A DNA stretch of 42,477 bases, taken from NCBI GenBank assembly GCA_903959175.1, contig CAJBVW010000056.1, positions 1 through 42,477 on the forward strand, in the 5' to 3' direction. The notes beneath the pieces are model-generated. The model made no database searches and had not been told where the DNA came from. It saw only the letters and a list, made by a program, of their open reading frames with translations. Each line of letters opens with the position of its first letter. Position 1 is the first letter of the stretch. Source of the stretch: an uncultured Pseudomonadota bacterium. GTDB lineage: Bacteria > Myxococcota_A > UBA796 > SXON01. Made by a program: the position numbers and the translations under genes. Below, one piece after another: positions 19,383-27,101 of this stretch.

Positions 19383-20024
19383 TCACCGGGTGTAGACGAG
19401 GTCCGCCGTGTAGGACTCGGTGGTCAGCACCACGAGACCGAAGCCGTCCGCGAACTGGAGCTCCCAGGCGTCGAGCGGGCCGTCTCCCTCGAGGACGAAC
19501 GCGACCGTCTGCGGGAAGAGGCCGAAGTAGGTAGGTACGTCCGTGGCGCGCCGCGCCGTGACCGTCCAACCGTTGGTCTGCTTGGCGGCGCCGTCCGCGA
19601 GCACGGAGCCCGTCACCCAGAGCGGGACAGCGGGTTCGATCTCGTCCAACGCCCCCTCTTCGTCCTCGAAGCCGCAGATGGCGAGGCCCAGGCCGTCCTC
19701 GAAGAGCACCGCTCCCACGGGGGCCGCGCCGTCCCACGAGGCGCCGAGGCGGAGCTCCATCCGCCAGTCCCCGCACGCCCCGCCGCGCTCGTAGCGGGTG
19801 AGGAGGAGCGCGTCCGGGTCGAGCGCGGAGGCCTGCTCGGGATCGGCGTACGCCTCCGCGGTGAGGTGCCGATAGGCGAGGAAGCTACCGTCTTCCACGG
19901 GGAACAGCCCGGAGGTGTCGATCCCGGCACCCCCCGCGCCGCCGCCGGGGCCGCAGGCGGCGAGCAGGACGGCGCCGAACATGAGAGGCGGGAGGCGGAA
20001 GGGAGGCAGGCGGGCACCGTGCAT
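19383..20024 (-). CDS. Lipoprotein of unknown function
   Basis: A 213-residue lipoprotein from the ATG giving MHGARLPPFRLPPLMFGAVL; the lipobox is LAAC (Cys24). A later ATG (MFGAVLLAAC) at 19982 is an alternative start that keeps the lipobox but loses the basic n-region. The mature part begins Gly/Ala-rich and continues with a beta-rich domain (GSFLAYRHLTAEAYADPEQA, WRMELRLGASWDG, AICGFEDEEG, WELQFADGFGLVVL). I do not recognise the family. It is divergent from the von Willebrand A lipoprotein gene, sharing a short upstream region that contains GTAGTGGTATC (20029-20039). Confidence 0.65.
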   Translation of the reverse strand: MHGARLPPFRLPPLMFGAVLLAACGPGGGAGGAGIDTSGLFPVEDGSFLAYRHLTAEAYADPEQASALDPDALLLTRYERGGACGDWRMELRLGASWDGAAPVGAVLFEDGLGLAICGFEDEEGALDEIEPAVPLWVTGSVLADGAAKQTNGWTVTARRATDVPTYFGLFPQTVAFVLEGDGPLDAWELQFADGFGLVVLTTESYTADLVYTR

Positions 20025-20058
20025 CCCCGTAGTGGTATCATGCGGCCGGAGGTGGCGA

Positions 20059-21018
20059 GTGCCCCCGCGGTTCCCGGCCAAGATGCACCTGCTCCTTCTC
20101 CCGCTGGCGGTCCTGACGGTCGCGTGCTCCGACTACGACGTCGCGCGCAACGTGAGCGAGGACGTGTTCGTTCAGGAGGATGGCAACCTCACGGTCGACC
20201 TTCTCTGGGTCATGGACGACTCCGGCACCATGTCGGAGGAGCAGGCGAACGTGGTCGCCAACCTCGGCTCCTTCGTGACCGTCCTCGACGGTTTCGGGGC
20301 CGATTGGCAAGTGGGCGTCACCACCACGAACGTCGACGCCGAGGCCGGCGCCCTGGTCGCTCCGGTGCTCGCGGCGGGCGCGGACGACGTGACGATCGCC
20401 TTCGCGGACGCTGTCGACGTGGGGACCACCGGGAGTCGGGACGAGCAGGGTCTGCTCGCGCTCGAACTCGCGACCAGCGAGCCGCTCCTCAGCGGCGACA
20501 ACGCAGGGCTCGTGCGCGGGGACGCCGACCTCGCGGTGGTGATCCTCTCGGACGAGGACGACCACTCCCCCGGAGAGGTCGGCGCCTACCAGGATCACCT
20601 GGTCGGGCTCAAGGGCCAGGGGAACGTGCGCGTCTCCGCCGTCGTCGGGGAGCTCCCCGCGGGGTGCGCGTCTCCCTACGCCGCCGCCGATCCGGGCGAG
20701 CGCTACCTGAGCCTCGCGAACGTCTCGGGGGGCCTCGTCGACTCGATCTGTCGCGACGACTTCTCCGAGACGATGAAGCAGCTGGCGCTCAACGCCCTCG
20801 GGCTGGTCGACACCTTCGCGCTCTCGCAGGTCCCGGAGCCCGCGAGCCTCGAGGTCCGGCGGAGCGGCGTGCTGCTGTACCAGCGCGACGAGAACGGCTG
20901 GCGCTACGACGCCGGGAAGAACGCGATCGTGCTCGACGGCTACGCGGTCCCGGGCCCGGGGGAGGGCCTCGAGGTCCGCTACTACGCGTGGCAGGGCAAC
21001 ATCGAGGAGGTCGAGTGA
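20059..21018 (+). CDS. von Willebrand factor A-like lipoprotein
   Basis: A 319-residue lipoprotein. The GTG at 20059 was chosen because GGAGG sits six bases upstream and it supplies a basic n-region (VPPRFPAKMHLLLLPLAVLT, then VAC; Cys23). The ATG at 20083 is the alternative. A vWA fold follows: the VDLLWVMDDSGTMSEEQ stretch carries a MIDAS-like Asp53-x-Ser55-x-Thr57. Further on are WQVGVTTTNVD and LAVVILSDEDDHSPGEV, the usual later strands. The last 70 residues (LEVRRSGVLLYQRDENGWRY) look like an extra beta domain. The role is probably surface adhesion or a metal-dependent protein contact. The stop overlaps the start of the MopE-like gene by one base, so the two are coupled. Confidence 0.75.
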   Translation: MPPRFPAKMHLLLLPLAVLTVACSDYDVARNVSEDVFVQEDGNLTVDLLWVMDDSGTMSEEQANVVANLGSFVTVLDGFGADWQVGVTTTNVDAEAGALVAPVLAAGADDVTIAFADAVDVGTTGSRDEQGLLALELATSEPLLSGDNAGLVRGDADLAVVILSDEDDHSPGEVGAYQDHLVGLKGQGNVRVSAVVGELPAGCASPYAAADPGERYLSLANVSGGLVDSICRDDFSETMKQLALNALGLVDTFALSQVPEPASLEVRRSGVLLYQRDENGWRYDAGKNAIVLDGYAVPGPGEGLEVRYYAWQGNIEEVE

Positions 21019-22136
21019 TGCGGGTCCTGATCCTGTCGGCGCTCCTTGGGTGTGGCAACGACATCGGCGTGACCAAACAGGCGCAGTGCGACGGCCTCGT
21101 CCAGCAGCAGGAAGCGACGGTCGACGCCCCTTTCGATGTCGATGGGGACGGCGCCTTCGACGGGACGAACCCCGATTGTCAGGCCACCTATGCCGCCGCG
21201 GACCTCGACTGTGACGACGCAGACGCCGCCATCCATCCCGGTGCGGCCGAGCTCGCGTGCTCGGGCGTGGACGAGGATTGCGACGCCTCGACGCCCGACG
21301 GCGCAGACGTCGATGCGGACGGCTACACCGCCTGCGAGGACTGCGCGGACTCGGTCGCCACGGTGAACCCCGGCGCCCTCGAGATCGCCTGCAACGACAC
21401 GGACGACGACTGTGACGAGGCGACCGTCGACGGCGCCGATGTCGACGGTGACGGGTACACCGCCTGTGACGACTGCGCCGACGCGTTGTTCGACATCAAC
21501 CCGGGCATCGTCGAGGTGGCGTGTAACGGCACGGACGACGACTGCGACCCCGCCACCCCGGACGGGGGTGACATCGACATCGACGGCGACGGCAACTCCG
21601 CCTGCACCGACTGTGACGACTCCGACGCCTCCGTCGGCGGGGACTCCACGGTCGACCGCGACGCCGACGGATGGAACGAGTGCGACGACTGCGACGACAC
21701 GCAGTCCGCCGCCTTCCCGGGCGGGACCGAGGTGTGCGACACCCCGCTCGACGAGGACTGCGACGGCGAGGTCGACGACGGCTGTGTGTCCGACTACACC
21801 GGCACCTGGGAGCTGGACGACACCATCGCCTACTCCTGCACCTTCGGTGTGGTGACGATCGACTTCGACCGCGTGTTGATCGAGGATTCGGCGCCCGACG
21901 TGAGCGTGGACGCCCTCGGGAGCGGCGCCCAGCCGGGCACGATGGACGGCACCTTCTCGACGGCGACGACCTTCTCCACCGAGCAGATCGTCCGCGGGAG
22001 CTGCACCGAGGTGTACGCGTTCAGCGCGACCTTCACCTCGGCCAACACCTTCGACGGCACCTTCACCGCCGACTTCGTGGGGAGCGGGTGCTTCGATTGC
22101 ACCGACCAGACATGGACCTTCACGGGGTCGCGCTGA
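21018..22136 (+). CDS. MopE-like Asp/Cys-rich repeat lipoprotein (putative metal-binding motif)
   Basis: A 372-residue protein with leader MRVLILSALLGC (possible lipid Cys12). From about residue 38 to 255 it carries four or five repeats of the type D-C-D-D-x-D-x-x-I/V-x-P-G-A-x-E-x-A-C-x-x-x-D-x-D-C-D, for example DLDCDDADAAIHPGAAELAC and DTDDDCDEATVDGADVDGDG. This is the putative metal-binding motif known from MopE and many myxobacterial surface proteins; calcium or copper binding is the usual proposal. The C-terminal 110 residues form a separate beta domain (YTGTWELDDTIAYSCTFG). Regular spacing of repeats and paired cysteines suggests disulfides. It is co-translated with the vWA lipoprotein. 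Confidence 0.8.
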   Translation: MRVLILSALLGCGNDIGVTKQAQCDGLVQQQEATVDAPFDVDGDGAFDGTNPDCQATYAAADLDCDDADAAIHPGAAELACSGVDEDCDASTPDGADVDADGYTACEDCADSVATVNPGALEIACNDTDDDCDEATVDGADVDGDGYTACDDCADALFDINPGIVEVACNGTDDDCDPATPDGGDIDIDGDGNSACTDCDDSDASVGGDSTVDRDADGWNECDDCDDTQSAAFPGGTEVCDTPLDEDCDGEVDDGCVSDYTGTWELDDTIAYSCTFGVVTIDFDRVLIEDSAPDVSVDALGSGAQPGTMDGTFSTATTFSTEQIVRGSCTEVYAFSATFTSANTFDGTFTADFVGSGCFDCTDQTWTFTGSR

Positions 22137-22137
22137 C

Positions 22138-22452
22138 ATGCGCCAGGTGACCGTCGAGGAGGCGCGGGAGATGCTCCAGGGCGACAACCCGCCGCAGCTC
22201 GTGGACTGCCGCCAGCCCTGGGAGCACGACCACTGCCGCATCGCCGGCGACGTGCTGATGCCACTCGGCGACCTGCTGGACAACGTCGGGGACCTCGACC
22301 GCGCGCGCCCGGTGTTGGTCTACTGTCACGCCGGCGTGCGCTCCATCAACGCCGCGGTGATGCTCGAGCACGAGGGCTTCGAGACGATGAGCATGCGCGG
22401 CGGGATCGAGGCGTGGAGCCTGCGCATCGACCCCACCGTCCCGCGGTACTGA
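22138..22452 (+). CDS. Single-domain rhodanese (sulfurtransferase)
   Basis: A 104-residue rhodanese domain. The active-site loop is YCHAGVRS with catalytic Cys63, preceded by PQLVDCRQPWEHDHCRIAG (the conserved LVDVR-ExxxGHI region in a Cys/His variant) and followed by HEGFETMSMRGGIEAW. These small rhodaneses carry a persulfide sulfur in the cytoplasm. There is no signal peptide. It starts one base after the MopE-like gene stops and may be transcribed with it, although the roles look unrelated. Confidence 0.85.
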   Translation: MRQVTVEEAREMLQGDNPPQLVDCRQPWEHDHCRIAGDVLMPLGDLLDNVGDLDRARPVLVYCHAGVRSINAAVMLEHEGFETMSMRGGIEAWSLRIDPTVPRY

Positions 22453-22462
22453 CGGCGTCCGC

Positions 22463-22783
22463 GTGACCGACGGCGCGCTGGAGGAGGCCGTGCTGCGCGC
22501 GTTGCGGCCGGTCGGCGTGCGGGAGCGTGCGCGCGTCACGTTGGGTGGAGGGTACACGCCGATGCAAGTCTGGGAGCGCCTGGACGAGGTTACACGGGCC
22601 GCGATCCGCCCGAGTGACGCGGAGCCCATCGTCAGCGCGAGGCACGCGATGGAGCGTGTACAGCAGGTGCTGCAGGCCCTCGTGGGGGCGGGGAGGGCGC
22701 GTCATCGGCGGGTGGGGATGAGCGTCATGATCAACACGAAGGGACCCCGTGACGTGCTCGTCGACGTGTTCCGCGCACGATAG
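22463..22783 (+). CDS. Small protein of unknown function
   Basis: A 106-residue protein from a GTG start. It is mostly helical, with the sequence VTLGGGYTPMQVWERLDEVT and then HAMERVQQVLQALVGAGRARHRR, which could be a winged-helix-like arrangement ending in a basic strand (VGMSVMINTKGPRDVLVDVF). I do not recognise a family. It follows the rhodanese by ten bases, in the same direction, so it may share its transcript. Only a weak ribosome-binding site is visible. Codon use matches the neighbours, which supports a real gene. Confidence 0.5.
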   Translation: MTDGALEEAVLRALRPVGVRERARVTLGGGYTPMQVWERLDEVTRAAIRPSDAEPIVSARHAMERVQQVLQALVGAGRARHRRVGMSVMINTKGPRDVLVDVFRAR

Positions 22784-22831
22784 GCCTTGTCCGGGCCAAC
22801 AGCCGTGTAATGCTGTGCGTCCGGAGTATCG

Positions 22832-23074
22832 ATGAACCCACTCGCCGAGCCGGAGGCGGTCGCTCTGCTGTTGAAGCACACGTCCGGCTTCGTCCACGTC
22901 TACACCGACGGCTCGTCGGTTTGGTCGCCTGACCCTCCGAATGCAAGCGTGTATTGGGACCCCGGGGATGTGCCGGAGTCCGTCGCCTGTCAACGGCGCA
23001 CGTATCAGCAGGCGCGGGTGGCGTTCTCGCTCGCGCTCAAGCGGCTGCGCGCGCGGGGCCTCCAACTCGGTTGA
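22832..23074 (+). CDS. Small protein of unknown function
   Basis: An 80-residue protein with no recognised family. It reads MNPLAEPEAVALLLKHTSGF, then an aromatic stretch (VHVYTDGSSVW), then a C-terminal basic helix (QQARVAFSLALKRLRARGLQ). A CGGAG ribosome-binding site lies five bases before the ATG. Its 3' end is 10 bases from the convergent START-like gene. Confidence 0.5.
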   Translation: MNPLAEPEAVALLLKHTSGFVHVYTDGSSVWSPDPPNASVYWDPGDVPESVACQRRTYQQARVAFSLALKRLRARGLQLG

Positions 23075-23084
23075 GGCCGCGGCG

Positions 23085-23801
23085 TCAGCGGAAGCAGGGG
23101 ATCGGCGCGCCGTCCGCGCCGGGTTGTGGCGTACAACCAGCCCCGTAGCGCCGCCGTACGTTCGTCGCGTTGCGCTCCACGCCCTCGAAGAGGGAGGTCA
23201 TGGAGGAGCGGGTGTAGCTGTCCACCGCGCCGTCGGGGATGGCGCCCCCGAGGGTCGCGCGTGCCTGGTAGACCGCCAGCGTGTCGCCCGTGTCGAGGGG
23301 CACCAGGAGCCAGCCGCCCTCGTTCACGGAGACGGTCTCCGCGGCGTCGAAGCGCTCGGCGTCGGTGCGGGCGCGGGCGTCGTCGAGGAGGTCGGTGCGG
23401 AGCGTCCAGGTGCGCTCCCACACGCCCGAGGCGGCGAGGCGCGCGTTGTTGGTCAGGCCGATGACCCAGTGGCGATCGTTGAGCGGCCAGGGGAGATCCA
23501 GGCGTTGGTAGAGCCGCTTGGGAGAGGCCCAGGCGCCCTGCAAGGCGACCTCGGTGAGGCTCTCGATCTCCGCGGAGAGGCGGTCGTCCGTGAGGGAGAG
23601 CCAGGCCTCCTCCCGCGTCGCGTCGAGGACGCCGACGCCGAGGACGGTGGCGGTGTCGCCAGCGATCGTGCGCCGCGCGACCTTGCCTGCGGCCACCTCC
23701 TCCCAGACCCGCGCGTCGAGGGGTGGGGGAGGGAAGGCGGCCTGCGTGGAGATGGCGGGGGCGACGGCGGCCCACACGGCGGCGAGTGTGGTTGCGGTCA
23801 C
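23085..23801 (-). CDS. Exported START/SRPBCC-like domain protein
   Basis: A 238-residue protein. The chosen start is a GTG with the purine-rich GAGGGAGGGG upstream, giving the signal peptide VTATTLAAVWAAVAPAISTQ; the open frame extends upstream without such a signal. The body fits a START/SRPBCC helix-grip fold: KVARRTIAGDTATVLGVGVL, LYQRLDLPWPLNDRHWVIGL, NEGGWLLVPLDTGD, VYQARATLGGAIPDGAVDS, then a last long helix. Such domains bind hydrophobic ligands or lipids. The C-terminus has two cysteines that could form a disulfide in the periplasm. Family assignment is by pattern and moderately sure; the ligand is unknown. Confidence 0.6.
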   Translation of the reverse strand: MTATTLAAVWAAVAPAISTQAAFPPPPLDARVWEEVAAGKVARRTIAGDTATVLGVGVLDATREEAWLSLTDDRLSAEIESLTEVALQGAWASPKRLYQRLDLPWPLNDRHWVIGLTNNARLAASGVWERTWTLRTDLLDDARARTDAERFDAAETVSVNEGGWLLVPLDTGDTLAVYQARATLGGAIPDGAVDSYTRSSMTSLFEGVERNATNVRRRYGAGCTPQPGADGAPIPCFR

Positions 23802-23867
23802 GATGGAATCCCCTCCCTCTTCGGACCCTATCCCTAGCACGATCGCCGGGCGCGGGCCGGAACGAAG

Positions 23868-23905
23868 GGGGCCCCGCCGGCCGTCGAAGCGGCGAGCGGG
23901 GCCCC
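23868..23905 (-). terminator. Terminator hairpin downstream of the VCBS repeat lipoprotein gene
   Basis: GGGGCCCCGC (23868-23877) pairs with GCGGGGCCCC (23896-23905), a perfect 10-bp stem with an 18-base loop, starting 19 bases past the stop codon. Read on the minus strand it is followed by CTTCGTTCC, a weak T-rich tail. Confidence 0.6.
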
Positions 23906-23923
23906 GGGTCCGTCGGTCGGGCG

Positions 23924-26908
23924 CTACTCCCGATCGCCCTGGTCGTAGCCCTCTTCCCCGCGGCCGGGGAGGGGAGTGCGCTTGCCGGCGAGGTCGAAGG
24001 CGTAGGTGTCGAACGTCGTCGCGATCACGACGCCCTCTTCCCCCCGCGCCCACGACGCGCCCTGCACACCCGCGACGAGCTCGTCGAGCCGCGCCTGCCC
24101 GACCACCTCGCCGGAGTCGAGGTCGAACGCCACGGCGTGGGTGTCGAAGTAGGCGAAGTCGTAGCCGGTCACCACGAGGTAGCCGGGCTGGCCCTCCGTC
24201 CCCTTCACGTAGGCGAGCGGCCCGCCCACGAGGCCCTGCTGGCCGTGCCCTTCGTCCTTCTTGCCCTCGCCCGCCATCGGGCGCCGGTCGGCCTGGCCCT
24301 CCATCGCGGCGTCCTGCAGCTTCGCCTCGAAGAGCGAGTCGCCGTTCTGACCGTCCATCACCATGACCTCGCCGTCGGTGGTGGTGAACGCGAGGTCCAT
24401 CTTCCCGTCGCCGTTGATGTCGGCGAGCTTCTGCCCGAAGAGCGAGCCGGCGAACGCGCCGAACGGCGAGTCCTCCATGCCGGGCAGCTGGGGCGCCTCC
24501 TTGCCCCGCAGGTCCGCCCGCCAGCGCTCCTTCCCGTCCTGCGCGGCGAGCACGGTCACGTGGCCGTCCTTGTCGTCGCTGCGCCCGCCGTAGGCGACGC
24601 CGTCGTCGATGATCTCGAGCCACGCCGAGTCGTCGGTGTCGGACGTGATGTCCCAGGTGAGGTTGCCCTCGCCGTCGAGCAGCGCGACGTGGAACGGGCC
24701 GTCCCGGCCGAGGTCGCCGTACGCGATCTCGTCGGAGCCGTCGCCGTCGATGTCGCCCACCGCGATCTGCGCGATGTCGCAGCTCGAGACCTCCGTGTTC
24801 CAGAGCGCGTTGCCGTCGCGGTCGTAGGCCATGACGCCGCACTGCTCGCCGGCGCTCGGCTCCAGGGTGCCGCGCTCCTCGCGGTTCGGGTCGCGGTTCT
24901 CCAGGCCGCGCGCCTCGTCGAGGCGGAACGTGAAGTCCGCGACCACGATCTCCTTGGCGCCGTCGCCGTCCAGGTCGGCGAGCTTCGCGCGCGCCAGGCC
25001 GTTCTGGGTGGTGGTCGCGAAGAGCTTGTTGCCGTCGGCGTCGTAGGCTTCGAGGATGCCGGCGTCCGCGCCGCGCCACGCGTACCCGCTCACGACGAAG
25101 TAGCCGGGGTTGTCACCCTCGGGGCCCGCGATCGCGATGCCGGTGATCGTCGCCGCACCGGCGCTGTCGAGCTCCGCGTCGAACATGCGCTCGCCGTTGC
25201 CGCCGGTCACCACGAGGTGCCCGAACACGTCGCCGGTGATGATCTCGTCCTTGCCGTCGCCGTCGAGGTCACCCGTCGCCATGTCGTGGTTCATGCTGCC
25301 GGCCGCCCAGGTGCCGATCATGCGCCCCGTGTCCGGCGCGACCCCGGTCACGACCGCGTCGCCGCCGGCGATGTAGAGGCGGGGCTCCGCGTCGGGGCCC
25401 TGGCCCTCGATCCTGGCGTAGCCGCGCGCGGGGATGCGCCCCCCGGCGCGCCAGAGCTCCTCGGGGCCGTTCGCGCCGATCCGCCACGCGACGGTGGGGG
25501 CGACACCGGGCTCGTCGCCGGCGTAGCCGAGGCCGGTGAGCAGCTCCTTCGCGCCGTCGCCGTCGAGGTCCATCGCCTCGACCGTGTAGGCGCGCGCGCC
25601 GAGCGGGGCGTTCCAGAGCGCCTCCCCCTTCGCGGAGTAGCCGTAGAGCGTGGACCCCTGGTCGTCGTGGGCGTTGACGAGGAGGTCGTTCTTCTCGTCG
25701 GCGTTCATGTCCACCGCGCGCACCGTGTCGATGCGGCCATCGACGGAGATCTCGGCGGTGACGTTGCCCGTGTCGTCGAGCAGCGTCAGGCCCTTCTCCG
25801 TGGTGAGGACGATCTCGTCCTGGCGGTCGCCGTCGAGGTCCGCGAAGAGCGCCGTCGTGATGTTGGCGTCCACGTTGGCCTCGAAGAGCTTGTCGCCGCC
25901 GGCGCCGTAGGCCGCGATGTTGCCGCCGGCCTCGCTGGGGTCGGCGTCCTTCGCGTCGCTCGAGGCCTTGGTCTCCTTCGACTCCTCGCCGATGGCGTCC
26001 TTCATGCCGTCGTGCATGGCGGCGAGCGCGTTCATCTCGTCGGGGCAGATGTCGCCCTTCTCGGCGGCGGCCCCCTCGATCAGCAGGAGCTCCCGGCCCC
26101 GCGTCGCGTCGAGGTTGCCGTACGCGACGATCGACGGGGTGAAGTCGACGTCCGCCTCCCACACCGGCTTGCCGTCCTTGCCGGAGTAGGCGGTCTTCCC
26201 GCCGCTCGGGAAGTAGTCCACGACGCCGTCCCGATCGGCGTCGAAGAGGGCGAGCTCGCACGCGTTGCCCTCGCTGCCGAGGTCCTGCGTGTAGAGGAGC
26301 TCGCCGGTCTTCGCGTCGAGCTGGTGGACCCGATCGGCGCTGTCGAGGACGAACACCACGCCCTCGGCCGCCCGCATGTCGCGGACGTGCACGCCGAAGA
26401 ACTGCAGGCGCGCCCCCGCCTCGTCGGCCTTGTCCTTGCCCTGGTCCTTGTCCTTGCCCTGGTCCTCCGCGAGGGGCGGCCGGCCGTAGCCCTGGCGCTC
26501 ACCCGGCTTCTCGCTCGTCGGCATCGCCTTTGCGGGCGGCAGATCGTAGGTCCAGAGCGGCTTTTCGTCCGCTCCCACCGCGACGACGGACTGGCCGCCG
26601 TAGAGGAGCTCGTCCGTGCCGTCGCCGTTCAGGTCGGCGCCCTTGAAGGACCAGGCGGCGCCGTACCCCTTGTCGACGAAGCGGGGGACGAAGGCGCCTT
26701 CCGCCTGGATCGTCTCGAGCCTCGGGTCGATCGCGCCGGGCTCGCGTCCGGTTCCCTCTCCCGCCTCACCACGCCCCGCTCCGATCGGGCCAGCCGCCGC
26801 GCTCGGGCTCGCCCAGGGCAAGTCGTTCCCGCAGGCGGTCAGGCCCCCGAGCAGCAGAAGCCATCCCCACCGCGGGGTCGGTTGGCACCTCGTGGACATC
26901 CTACGCAT
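23924..26908 (-). CDS. Large VCBS/FG-GAP repeat lipoprotein
   Basis: A 994-residue lipoprotein. The start ATG has GGAGGA about six bases upstream; the leader ends WLLLLGGLTAC (Cys26). The mature protein is built almost wholly of FG-GAP/VCBS-type units carrying calcium-loop motifs of the form D-x-D-G-D-G-x-D-E-I. Examples are DLNGDGTDELLYGG, DLDGDGKDEIITGD, DIDGDGSDEIAYGD and DINGDGKMDLAFTT. Between them are PQQ/WD-like strands (WTYDLPPA, WRADLRGKEA), suggesting a beta-propeller on the outer surface that binds calcium. A lysine/aspartate-rich insert (EDQGKDKDQGKDKADEAG) lies near residue 150. No catalytic motif is seen. It is a single-gene unit with its own terminator. Confidence 0.8.
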   Translation of the reverse strand: MRRMSTRCQPTPRWGWLLLLGGLTACGNDLPWASPSAAAGPIGAGRGEAGEGTGREPGAIDPRLETIQAEGAFVPRFVDKGYGAAWSFKGADLNGDGTDELLYGGQSVVAVGADEKPLWTYDLPPAKAMPTSEKPGERQGYGRPPLAEDQGKDKDQGKDKADEAGARLQFFGVHVRDMRAAEGVVFVLDSADRVHQLDAKTGELLYTQDLGSEGNACELALFDADRDGVVDYFPSGGKTAYSGKDGKPVWEADVDFTPSIVAYGNLDATRGRELLLIEGAAAEKGDICPDEMNALAAMHDGMKDAIGEESKETKASSDAKDADPSEAGGNIAAYGAGGDKLFEANVDANITTALFADLDGDRQDEIVLTTEKGLTLLDDTGNVTAEISVDGRIDTVRAVDMNADEKNDLLVNAHDDQGSTLYGYSAKGEALWNAPLGARAYTVEAMDLDGDGAKELLTGLGYAGDEPGVAPTVAWRIGANGPEELWRAGGRIPARGYARIEGQGPDAEPRLYIAGGDAVVTGVAPDTGRMIGTWAAGSMNHDMATGDLDGDGKDEIITGDVFGHLVVTGGNGERMFDAELDSAGAATITGIAIAGPEGDNPGYFVVSGYAWRGADAGILEAYDADGNKLFATTTQNGLARAKLADLDGDGAKEIVVADFTFRLDEARGLENRDPNREERGTLEPSAGEQCGVMAYDRDGNALWNTEVSSCDIAQIAVGDIDGDGSDEIAYGDLGRDGPFHVALLDGEGNLTWDITSDTDDSAWLEIIDDGVAYGGRSDDKDGHVTVLAAQDGKERWRADLRGKEAPQLPGMEDSPFGAFAGSLFGQKLADINGDGKMDLAFTTTDGEVMVMDGQNGDSLFEAKLQDAAMEGQADRRPMAGEGKKDEGHGQQGLVGGPLAYVKGTEGQPGYLVVTGYDFAYFDTHAVAFDLDSGEVVGQARLDELVAGVQGASWARGEEGVVIATTFDTYAFDLAGKRTPLPGRGEEGYDQGDRE

Positions 26909-27101
26909 CGCGTTCCTCCCATCAGGACCCCTTCGACCCTCGGGGTGGATGGACGATTCCGAGCGTTTCGACTGGTGGATCTCCCTGGCGACGGAGGCGC
27001 GGCGGCCCTGCGTACGGCTTTACAAGGCCGTGCCCGGTCGATAAAGGCCCGGCCCCGCGTACACGCCGGTTCCGCCTGTTGGCGCCCGGCCCCGGAGCAG
27101 C

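Noticed and set aside
27020-27046. TTTACA/GATAAA as the valS promoter
   Set aside because: The spacing is only 15 bases and the match is weak; not enough to annotate.
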